A stretch of DNA of 5,215 nucleotides from Bacteroidaceae bacterium (GCA_024695315.1 JAILIJ010000143.1:1-5215), one strand, 5' to 3'; counted from the first letter of the stretch, positions 1 through 5,175 are shown. Numbers and translations: made by a program. The notes: a model not told the origin generated them from the sequence alone.

Positions 1-496
1 TGTACAAAGATACTAATTTGAAAGCAATTCACAACCGTTAATACTTCGTACTTTTTATACCTCTTGCTGTATGTGCATGTACAAAGATACTAATTTGAAA
101 GCAATTCACAACTACTTTAGAACATATAGCATGGTACATTAAGCTGTATGTGCATGTACAAAGATACTAATTTGAAAGCAATTCACAACAGTCCTGTAGT
201 CATATATTTAAGATTTAAAGCTGTATGTGCATGTACAAAGATACTAATTTGAAAGCAATTCACAACGTATCAATAACTGTTTCGGCTTCTATATAGCTGT
301 ATGTGCATGTACAAAGATACTAATTTGAAAGCAATTCACAACACGTTACGGAGAAAGAGACAGAAGAGAAGAACTGTATGTGCATGTACAAAGATACTAA
401 TTTGAAAGCAATTCACAACTATTAATGCGTACATTTTCGTTTAGCAAATGCTGTATGTGCATGTACAAAGATACTAATTTGAAAGCAATTCACAAC
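1..496 (-). CRISPR. Type II-C-like CRISPR array, 7 repeats and 6 spacers, truncated by the left window edge
   Basis: A 47-bp direct repeat occurs at 66-112, 143-189, 220-266, 296-342, 373-419 and 450-496, plus the last 35 bp of a seventh copy at 1-35. Spacers are 36-65, 113-142, 190-219, 267-295, 343-372 and 420-449, five of 30 bp and one of 29 bp, all unrelated to each other by eye. All copies are identical except base 373, which is A instead of G. On the minus strand the repeat begins GTTGTGAATTGC and ends CATACAGC. A 47-bp repeat starting GTTGTG with 30-bp spacers is the form known from type II-C (Cas9) loci of Bacteroidota; by that family's convention crRNAs are read on the minus strand. 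No cas gene and no tracrRNA anti-repeat is visible in the window, so they must lie left of base 1 or elsewhere. The right end stops cleanly at 496 without a degenerate repeat. The array call is certain; the subtype is inferred from the repeat alone. Confidence 0.97.
466..495 (-). promoter_or_regulatory. Promoter embedded in each CRISPR repeat (rightmost copy shown)
   Basis: On the minus strand the repeat contains TTG (493-495), 19 bp, then TATCTTTG (466-473), a full match to the Bacteroidota vegetative promoter (-33 TTG, -7 TAnnTTTG). The same pair is in every copy: -7 boxes at 5-12, 82-89, 159-166, 236-243, 312-319, 389-396 and 466-473. Initiation would fall about 5-7 nt further on, so each transcript would start with the last 10-12 nt of a repeat, then a spacer, then the next repeat. 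Repeat-internal promoters are established for type II-C arrays in Neisseria and Campylobacter. Use here is inferred from the motif. Confidence 0.75.
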
Positions 497-1040
497 CTAC
501 TTTTATATACTTAATATTGTTTTATCCGGCATTTCGAGTGGTATCTTACTCATTCCGAGAATAAACTAATGTTTTTTTTATTTTCTGTATGTAAGGATTT
601 GAAGAACTTGCGAAAGTTTAATAAAAATAACAGGACTAACGTTAACCTATATCATGATACAATCTTGTATGAAATAGATTTTAAAAACTTTTTGAGAAAA
701 AATCCCCTTTTTCTAAAAAATGCTTGTATCTATATAGTTATTAGCTATGTATATGATGGCTCTATCGAAAAAAATCCCCCATAAAAAACCAAATTTTCGT
801 TTAATGGGTATTTTATGTGTAATTCGTGCTTGTATTATCTTGTCATCATTATTCAATTCTTTTATCATTCTATGTTAATTTGTTCTTTTTCTTGGAAATA
901 CACTAAAAAAATGCTGTTTTTTTATGATAAGTCCTTTTTTTAATAACAACTCTGTTGTAAAGTCGAAATTACAGTGCTTCGAATCGAAAGTGTTAAAATG
1001 TTAAAGTTTATGTTAAAGCTATTTTTGAGAGGGTAAAAAC
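497..1040. other. AT-rich flank of the array without a recognisable gene
   Basis: No -33/-7 promoter, terminator, tRNA or convincing ORF is visible on either strand. The part next to the last repeat (497 to about 570) is the upstream flank of the array in crRNA orientation and so the candidate leader; it has no further repeat copy. A 71-codon open frame at 569-784 is low complexity (Asn/Lys/Phe-rich), has no promoter or ribosome site and resembles no family I know, so I treat it as chance. The motif AAAAAATCCCC occurs near 699-709 and 769-779, with no clear meaning. Confidence 0.5.
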
Positions 1041-1071
1041 TTGCAAAATCATGTTGTTTTTACTATCTTTG
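1041..1071 (+). promoter_or_regulatory. Bacteroidota-type promoter heading an unassigned region
   Basis: TTG at 1041-1043, a 20-bp spacer, then TATCTTTG at 1064-1071. Start of transcription is expected near 1077. It is the same architecture as the promoters at 1761, 2333 and 3094 (minus). No intact gene follows. Confidence 0.75.
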
Positions 1072-1490
1072 AATATTCATCTGACGGTGCGCGTCAAGCT
1101 CCGAATCCAAAAGGGGATGAGATAATATTTCAGGCATCAGAAATCGATACTCATCTGCTATGTTTTACGAAGCTGTTACGAAGGTAATACGAAGCGTTGC
1201 CGAAGGAGGTGGGGTAGAAAAGTACGTCCAATTTGGCGCACTTTTTTTGTTTTTTATGATAAGGGGGCGATTGCGTTATTACGGTTTTTACGCTTATGTG
1301 TTTTTCGATTGTACGGCTATTTCTCGCGCAATATCTCAACTTTTTTTTGCAAACACGGAAGGCACGGAAAGCACGGAAAATGCGGTTTCACCTTTCGAAA
1401 AATTCCGTTTGTTCCATAATTTACGTAGTCGAAAAAAGGTTAGCATAATTTCTAACGATTTGTTCCTTAGGATAAAAAAGTTTTGACGGG
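1072..1490 (+). other. Promoter-led region of unknown nature, possibly a decayed gene or interspersed element
   Basis: This region follows the promoter at 1041-1071. It opens with a small hairpin, TGACG (1082-1086) pairing with CGTCA (1092-1096). One plus-strand frame from about 1080 reads through a protein-like stretch, including DEIIFQASEIDTHLLCF, to a TAA at about 1182. Past that stop the same frame continues with YEALPKEVG and stops again near 1215. A second frame is open from ATG 1160 to 1486 (108 codons), but it starts inside the first frame, is Phe-rich and low complexity, and runs through the tandem repeat at 1354-1380. No terminator is visible at the end. It could be a degraded gene, an untranslated RNA, or a dispersed repeat of the genome. 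I cannot assign a function. Confidence 0.35.
1354..1380 (+). repeat. Three tandem copies of a 9-bp unit (CACGGAARR)
   Basis: Units are CACGGAAGG (1354-1362), CACGGAAAG (1363-1371) and CACGGAAAA (1372-1380). The length is a multiple of three, so an open frame passing through it stays open (reading Thr-Glu-Gly/Ser in one frame), which helps explain the spurious 108-codon frame. Slippage could make its copy number variable. Confidence 0.85.
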
Positions 1491-1760
1491 GCTATGATGT
1501 TAAAAATGATGGTGGGCGCGATGGGAATAGATGTCGTCTTTGCATTGGGTGATTTGTAAGTTTATGTGGCTATATCCTATAATGTGGCGTTTTCATTTTG
1601 GGTGCAAAATGTTACTTTGGAGTCCAGTTGCTTTATGTTGGTGAGTGTGTGAAAAATTGGTGGACTGAGTTTATGTGTTGTATATATGGATGAATTATAG
1701 TTGGTTGGATGCGTTGTTGGTCCACCGGAATTATGTTACATCGTTTGCGTGTGATTTTTC
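1491..1760. other. G/T-rich gene-free stretch with competing inverted repeats
   Basis: No credible ORF on either strand. The plus strand is strongly G-over-C (about 50 G to 17 C in 1561-1740 by hand count). GGTGGAC at 1659-1665 is complementary to GTCCACC at 1720-1726, and AGTCCA at 1621-1626 is complementary to TGGACT at 1661-1666. The two pairings overlap and exclude each other. No U-tract follows either. The promoter at 1761-1791 lies directly downstream. Confidence 0.4.
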
Positions 1761-1791
1761 TTGACGGTGATGGTGTTTGGGTGTATATTTG
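1761..1791 (+). promoter_or_regulatory. Promoter of small-RNA unit A
   Basis: TTG at 1761-1763, 20 bp, TATATTTG at 1784-1791, matching the Bacteroidota -33/-7 consensus and its usual spacing. Transcription should start near 1797. Confidence 0.72.
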
Positions 1792-1796
1792 CAGTA

Positions 1797-2041
1797 TAAA
1801 GTTTATAATAAATGGATATATAATAGGGATTATAATAGCATAGGTATATGAATTAATAGACGGGATTTCAGGTGAATGTAATGATAAAATTATTAAGTAT
1901 TTGGTGAATGTTTTTTTTTCTTTTTGGGGGTTGTTATAATATATATATTGATGAATTTTTATATTGGTATTAACATTCAGGTTTAAGTAATTACTAGGGT
2001 AAAACGTTTAAAAGGTGCTTCGATGATGAAGCACCTTTTTT
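1797..2041 (+). ncRNA. Candidate small RNA A, about 245 nt, paralogue of the RNA at 2369-2658
   Basis: This is a complete transcription unit, promoter (1761-1791) to intrinsic terminator (2010-2041), with no plausible gene. The longest notable frame inside is a 21-codon Phe/Tyr-rich one at 1908-1973; the sister unit has stops at the matching place, so coding is unlikely. Blocks shared in order with the sister at 2369-2658 are AATAGGGA (1822-1829), ATAGCA (1835-1840), CGGG (1861-1864), TCAGGT (1868-1873), GTTATAATAT (1933-1942), TTCAGGTTTA (1976-1985), GTTTARGTAATT (1981-1992) and ACTAGGGTAAAA (1993-2004). Just before the terminator, TTAC-TAGG-GTAA can form a short hairpin that also exists in the sister. 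I do not recognise an established RNA family. The function is unknown; a trans-acting regulator is one possibility. The exact 5' end is estimated from the promoter. Confidence 0.6.
2010..2041 (+). terminator. Intrinsic terminator of RNA A
   Basis: A perfect 12-bp stem (2010-2021 with 2028-2039) has a 6-nt loop, GATGAT. The core arm is GGTGCTTC and the 3' side runs into six T's (2036-2041). The A-run on the left arm gives four T's on the minus strand, so weak function in that direction is possible. Confidence 0.92.
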
Positions 2042-2332
2042 AGTGAAGAATCTTCTGAATTAAGATTTAAGAGTCATGAATTAAGATATGTTCGTGGGGA
2101 AATTTCCGTTAGATCCCTGATTTCCGTGGGCGAAAAATGGGGGAGGGCGTGTTTTGGACTGTTTTTCATTTTACGTCGAAAATGTAAAAATGGAGGCGGA
2201 AAGGAAAAAAAGGTGTAGTGCATGTAAATTTCGTGGACTTTTGTTTGATGTGGTCTAAGTTGCAGAATATTAGTGAGTAGGACGGAATATAGTCCAATGG
2301 AAAAGTGGTAAATCGTAAACGATAAAGAAATG
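2042..2332. other. Gene-free spacer between the two RNA units
   Basis: No supported gene on either strand. It holds a perfect palindrome, GGAAATTTCC (2098-2107), and an imperfect inverted repeat, CATTTTAC with GTAAAAATG (about 2167-2194), neither followed by a T-run. A 61-codon minus-strand frame at 2270-2455 crosses the promoter and body of RNA B and is not convincing. Confidence 0.4.
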
Positions 2333-2363
2333 TTGCAGGTTATGTGTTTGTGTCGTATCTTTG
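2333..2363 (+). promoter_or_regulatory. Promoter of small-RNA unit B
   Basis: TTG at 2333-2335, 20 bp, TATCTTTG at 2356-2363, a full match to the Bacteroidota consensus. Start expected near 2369. Spacing is the same as at the promoter of RNA A. Confidence 0.8.
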
Positions 2364-2368
2364 TAACA

Positions 2369-2658
2369 TAAAATTAAAATCAACACACGAATTGTTCTAT
2401 TATAACAGGTGAAATAAATAGGGAATATTCTTATAGCAGAGAATATAGATAGCATTAATATATAGAAAAAATTAGTTTATCGGGTTAATAATCAGGTTCG
2501 TTTTATTAGGATAGGTGAAATTTAGTTATTTTTCTTAGGGGTAGTTATAATATTATATGTTTAGGTATTTTTCAGGTTTATAGAAATTAGTTTAGGTAAT
2601 TTTACTAAGGGTAAAAGAATAAGAGACGCATCGTTGATGATGCGTCTCTTTGTTTTTT
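2369..2658 (+). ncRNA. Candidate small RNA B, about 290 nt, paralogue of the RNA at 1797-2041
   Basis: Promoter at 2333-2363, terminator at 2621-2658, and no open frame of note between them. Ordered blocks shared with RNA A are AATAGGGA (2417-2424), ATAGCA (2433-2438), CGGG (2481-2484), TCAGGT (2492-2497), a G-run followed by GTTATAATAT (2544-2553), TTCAGGTTTA (2571-2580), GTTTAGGTAATT (2590-2601) and ACTAAGGGTAAAA (2604-2616). A hairpin of TTTTAC (2600-2605) with GTAAAA (2611-2616) precedes the terminator, corresponding to the shorter one in RNA A. Because a convergent gene follows, this is not a leader or attenuator of a downstream gene; it stands alone. Its 3' end abuts the end of the small exported protein gene. 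The function is unknown, and the 5' end is an estimate. Confidence 0.65.
2621..2658. terminator. Bidirectional intrinsic terminator shared by RNA B and the convergent gene
   Basis: A perfect 12-bp stem (2621-2632 with 2639-2650) has a 6-nt loop, GTTGAT, and the core arm GAGACGCATC. On the plus strand it is followed by TTTGTTTTTT. On the minus strand it is followed by a T-rich tail (TTATTCTTTTA) and lies about 27 bp past the stop codon of the gene at 2677-2985, so it can end both transcripts. Confidence 0.92.
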
Positions 2659-2676
2659 GGGGGGACGTTTGTGCGG

Positions 2677-2985
2677 TTATCTTCTTCCGTAGTTGACGTG
2701 AGTGACAACTGTGTGTGTACGTGCGTTGCGGTAGTTGGCTGCAGCGATGTGCTTACGTAGTTTCTTGCAGTGCTTGCAGTTGCAGTTACGTACAGGAGTT
2801 GTGAGGTGTCGGTGGTTCTTGCACTTTGCGTCTTTGTGGATAATAACTTTGGTGTTATTATTTTTGTTTATTACGACGACTGTTTCTGGCTTGCGGTTGT
2901 TGACATTTCCTTTATTATTTGCGAAACAAGTGGTAGTCATCATAGTCATGATTGTCACGATACCTAAGAAAATATTTGCCTTCAT
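2677..2985 (-). CDS. Small basic exported protein with a Cys/His cluster, function unknown
   Basis: This encodes 102 residues. Residues 1-22 form a typical Sec signal peptide: Lys2, a hydrophobic core, and a likely signal peptidase I site after Cys-Phe-Ala22. There is no lipobox, so Cys20 is probably not a lipidation site. The mature part of about 80 residues is very basic and rich in Asn, Lys, Arg and His. It begins with a low-complexity Asn/Lys/Val segment (23-50) and continues with Cys55 and the cluster CNCKHC (68-73). With His50, 58, 60, 72, 79, 91 and 96 this could bind a metal, or the cysteines could form disulfides in the periplasm; both are inference. It has its own promoter (3064-3094) and terminator, so it is monocistronic. 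The overlapping plus-strand frames at 2735-3019 lack a promoter and are shadows. I do not recognise the family. The coding call rests on the signal peptide, promoter and terminator. Confidence 0.8.
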   Translation of the reverse strand: MKANIFLGIVTIMTMMTTTCFANNKGNVNNRKPETVVVINKNNNTKVIIHKDAKCKNHRHLTTPVRNCNCKHCKKLRKHIAAANYRNARTHTVVTHVNYGRR

Positions 2986-3001
2986 AATCGTTATGTTTTA
3001 T

Positions 3002-3048
3002 GGACTTGCGTCCGGTTAGTATTTTTATTTCTTCTTATGATAAAGAAG
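3002..3048 (-). promoter_or_regulatory. Structured 5' leader of the small exported protein gene
   Basis: The predicted leader runs from about 3057 to 2986, some 70 nt. On the transcript it has CTTCTT (3043-3048) pairing with AAGAAG (3031-3036) around a 6-nt loop, then GGAC (3010-3013) pairing with GTCC (3002-3005) around a GCAA tetraloop of the stable GNRA class. No Shine-Dalgarno-like sequence is evident before the ATG. These short helices could affect translation or RNA stability. They match no known riboswitch that I can see. Confidence 0.4.
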
Positions 3049-3063
3049 TTTGTTTTGATGTTG

Positions 3064-3094
3064 CAAATATAGTTGGTTTATGTGGTGGGGACAA
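3064..3094 (-). promoter_or_regulatory. Promoter of the small exported protein gene
   Basis: On the minus strand TTG (3092-3094), 20 bp, then TATATTTG (3064-3071), matching the Bacteroidota consensus. Start expected near 3057, about 70 nt before the ATG at 2985. Upstream, between about 3081 and 3150, the plus strand carries three G-runs of the form GTGGGGA (starting about 3084, 3111 and 3136) that might be protein-binding sites, though this is weak. Confidence 0.75.
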
Positions 3095-3177
3095 TGGTTA
3101 AAAGCCTAATGGTGGGGATGTTTTCCCTATTTGATGTGGGGATTTTTCCTGTATGGGCTGTGGAGGGTTGGGAGAAA

Positions 3178-3216
3178 GAAAATCCCCGAGTATGGTTTGT
3201 TGCCAATACTCGGGGA
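3178..3216 (-). terminator. Intrinsic terminator of the sigma/anti-sigma operon
   Basis: CCCCGAGTAT (3184-3193) pairs perfectly with ATACTCGGGG (3206-3215), extended by GG/CC with one bulged base and a 7-nt loop. On the minus strand the stem is followed by ATTTTCTTTC. It lies about 41 bp after the stop codon of the gene at 3257-4621 and separates it from the downstream promoter at 3064-3094. Confidence 0.9.
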
Positions 3217-3256
3217 AGCGTTTGTTATATATAAAGTGCAAAATGTATTTCCTTAT

Positions 3257-4621
3257 TTATTGGAAATTATATCTAAATCCTACTTGTAGGTTGAAGTTGA
3301 GTTTCTTCTCCTTGAAGTAGTTTTCCACCTCGCTATGGTTGTCGAAATAGTATCTGAGTCCTGGTTCGATATATACTCCGGCTTGTGGAATGATATTATA
3401 CTGTAGTCCTGCGTTCAGAAGTCCAGAAACCTGCATAGCGTCTTTTTCGATGTCTGTTTTTGTGCCGTTCGTTTCTATTGTGGCGTTGACATTCATGTCA
3501 ATTTGTGCACCGGCAGCGATGTAGGTCTTTATCTTTTTATTATTCCATATTGCGTAGTTTAGGCTTAATGGAATGCCCACATAATCGAGTTTCTGTTCAG
3601 AGCTGAAGTTGTCGGTTATGATGAGTCGAGAGTATTCTGAATAGAGGTGTGTGTATACCAGTCCAGAAGTGAGTGTCAGTTTATCGTTGAAAGGTATTCC
3701 GACGGAGAGTCCAAAAGACACGGGTGCCTTGTGGTGTGTCCCTTCGGAGAATCCTATGAGCGTAGTGCCTGACGTTGCTGAGAGTGATGATCGTGATGAG
3801 ATGCCGTGTTTGTTATATAGTTTGAGCATGTCGTTACTCATCATCACGCTTTCGCCGTAGTTTTTGCTTGCGAGGCCGTTCAGAGCATATAAGCCTACGT
3901 TGACCTTCATGCTATGTTTTTTGTGACGTCTTTTGTAGAAGAAGTCTTCGTCTTCGTATGGGTTTTGTAGGCCGTTGTTAGTGTTCCTCTTGTCAGCATT
4001 CCTATTAGTTATATTTTCATGCTGTTTGCTGTTGTCAGAAGTTGTGTTGTTTTCTGATGTGAGTTTAGCATTTTTGTCAGCCTGTTCTGTTGTTTTATTT
4101 GTTGAAGGCAGGATGCTGTCATGAGTGTCAGTTTGTGTTGTTGTCTTAGAATCAGAGGTAGATACTTTTGAAGAGTTGTGTGTGAGATAATTACCTGTTG
4201 TACCTTTTGATTCTCGGACAAGGTCGGAAGGGTATTTCCTGATGACATCAGAGGATTCTGATGTTTGGGAAGTCTCAGAAGATTTCTCTTGTAGTGTTTT
4301 GGACGTTAAAGAATTATTGCCGTTAGTGTTGGCATTGTCCTTTGTGTCAAGAGAAGAGTCGGTTTTCTGGGCCATTTGCGTATTTACGTCGACGAGGTTT
4401 GCGGAGTTGTATTTTAGGTACGTGTATCCTCCGGCGAGTACTGCTATAATGGCAGCTGCAGCTGTCCATCGTTTCCAGTATAGCGGTACGACCTTGCTTT
4501 TCTTTTCCGCTTGTGGCTCAGGCAAAGATGATTCTATACGGCTCCATAGATCGTCAGGAGTAGCCTCCTGATAATCGTCCATTCGAGAGCGAAGTCGGTC
4601 AGTCCAATCTTGCTTTGTCAT
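3257..4621 (-). CDS. Dual membrane-spanning anti-sigma factor (Dma-like) with C-terminal outer-membrane beta-barrel
   Basis: This encodes 454 residues. Residues 1-35 are a soluble head with the pattern typical of Bacteroidota anti-sigma proteins (Trp6, Asp15-Tyr17, then PDDLWSRIE at 22-30), expected to hold the partner sigma factor in the cytoplasm. Residues 52-69 are one hydrophobic helix preceded by Lys/Arg, an inner-membrane anchor. Residues 75-235 are a Ser/Thr/Asn/Lys-rich low-complexity linker, long enough to cross the periplasm. Residues 238-454 look like an outer-membrane beta-barrel of the Bacteroidota OMP_b-brl/porin type: amphipathic strands, YVGIPLSLNY (347-356), YIEPGLRYYF (417-426) and an aromatic C-terminal strand. 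This architecture matches the Dma anti-sigma factors of Bacteroides thetaiotaomicron, which span both membranes, pair with an ECF (Das) sigma factor and affect outer-membrane vesiculation. The start overlaps the stop of the sigma gene by ATGA, implying translational coupling. The plus-strand frames inside it are shadows. The exact signal sensed is unknown. Confidence 0.85.
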   Translation of the reverse strand: MTKQDWTDRLRSRMDDYQEATPDDLWSRIESSLPEPQAEKKSKVVPLYWKRWTAAAAIIAVLAGGYTYLKYNSANLVDVNTQMAQKTDSSLDTKDNANTNGNNSLTSKTLQEKSSETSQTSESSDVIRKYPSDLVRESKGTTGNYLTHNSSKVSTSDSKTTTQTDTHDSILPSTNKTTEQADKNAKLTSENNTTSDNSKQHENITNRNADKRNTNNGLQNPYEDEDFFYKRRHKKHSMKVNVGLYALNGLASKNYGESVMMSNDMLKLYNKHGISSRSSLSATSGTTLIGFSEGTHHKAPVSFGLSVGIPFNDKLTLTSGLVYTHLYSEYSRLIITDNFSSEQKLDYVGIPLSLNYAIWNNKKIKTYIAAGAQIDMNVNATIETNGTKTDIEKDAMQVSGLLNAGLQYNIIPQAGVYIEPGLRYYFDNHSEVENYFKEKKLNFNLQVGFRYNFQ

Positions 4622-5175
4622 AGTTTTTGAGCTTTTAGATAATCATTAATCATTTTTGCCAGCATCTTCTTAGATCGAGAGAACTGAGATGCGGAGCTGT
4701 TCTCCTTTATATTTAGTATCTGAGCTATCTCCTTGTGTGATTTTTTTTCGAACACATACAGGTTGAAGACGGCTCGGTATCCGGAAGGCAGTTGCCCGAT
4801 GAAATCGTTGATCACTTCCATTGGCACGTCATTGACGTTTGGTTCATCGTCGGGTGGTGTGTCATCATCGTCTTCAGGAAATTCCTCTGTGAAAACCATC
4901 TTGTCTTGCTGCTTGATGTAGTCAATGGCAGCGTTTGAGATTATTCTCAGGAACCACCCTTTCAGTGACCCTTCACCTTGGTAGTTGAATTTGCTGATGT
5001 TAGAGAAGCATTTCACGAATCCGTCGTGCACGATGTCTCGTGCGGCATCTATGTCAGGTATATACCTATGGCTTGTAGCCATGGCAAAGCCTGCATATCT
5101 ATCATAGAAACGTCGCATTGCGGCGCGGTTTCCGTTGACGATTTCGTTTAATAGTTCCTTCTCTGTTTCCATCAT
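4618..5175 (-). CDS. ECF-family RNA polymerase sigma factor (sigma-70 family)
   Basis: This encodes 185 residues, the usual length for ECF sigma factors. Sigma-2 is at about 22-90: region 2.2 DAARDIVHDGFVKCF (43-57) contacts core polymerase, and GSLKGWFLRIISNAAIDYI (69-87) covers 2.3-2.4, for -10 melting and recognition. A strongly acidic linker follows (97-116, including EDDDD and PPDDEP). Sigma-4 is at about 119-180, with LPSGYRAVFNLYVFE (129-143) and the helix-turn-helix beginning HKEIAQIL (147-154), which reads the -35-like element. It should direct polymerase to a small regulon and be held inactive by the protein encoded directly downstream. The two are co-transcribed and overlap by 4 bases. 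Two Met codons open the frame (5175 and 5172). AGGA just upstream sits better for the second, so either may be used. No -33/-7 promoter is visible in the 40 bp left before the window edge, so the operon promoter lies beyond it. Confidence 0.95.
   Translation of the reverse strand: MMETEKELLNEIVNGNRAAMRRFYDRYAGFAMATSHRYIPDIDAARDIVHDGFVKCFSNISKFNYQGEGSLKGWFLRIISNAAIDYIKQQDKMVFTEEFPEDDDDTPPDDEPNVNDVPMEVINDFIGQLPSGYRAVFNLYVFEKKSHKEIAQILNIKENSSASQFSRSKKMLAKMINDYLKAQKL

Noticed and set aside
569..784. 71-codon plus-strand frame next to the CRISPR array
   Set aside because: Low-complexity AT-driven composition, no promoter, no ribosome site, no recognisable family; most likely chance.
497..1040. 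tracrRNA or anti-repeat near the array
   Set aside because: I looked for a GAAAGCAATTCACAAC-like segment outside the repeats, here and in the rest of the window, and found none.
1151..1339. 62-codon minus-strand frame
   Set aside because: Antisense to the promoter-led region, no minus-strand promoter. A faint likeness to small Porphyromonas hypothetical proteins is too weak to use.
1160..1486. 108-codon plus-strand frame
   Set aside because: Starts inside another protein-like frame, Phe/Tyr-rich, kept open partly by a 9-bp tandem repeat, no terminator; treated as part of an unassigned region rather than a gene.
1908..1973. 21-codon hydrophobic peptide inside RNA A, possible type I toxin
   Set aside because: The matching place in sister RNA B has stop codons and no start, so the peptide is not conserved.
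2098..2107. Palindrome GGAAATTTCC as an operator
   Set aside because: Too short and AT-rich, over 200 bp from the nearest promoter, no second copy.
2270..2455. 61-codon minus-strand frame
   Set aside because: Runs antisense through the promoter of RNA B with no promoter of its own.
2735..3019. 94- and 65-codon plus-strand frames
   Set aside because: Shadows of the minus-strand exported protein gene, which has signal peptide, promoter and terminator.
4009..4571. Extra frames within the anti-sigma gene, on both strands
   Set aside because: Out-of-frame shadows of the low-complexity linker and N-terminal coding region.
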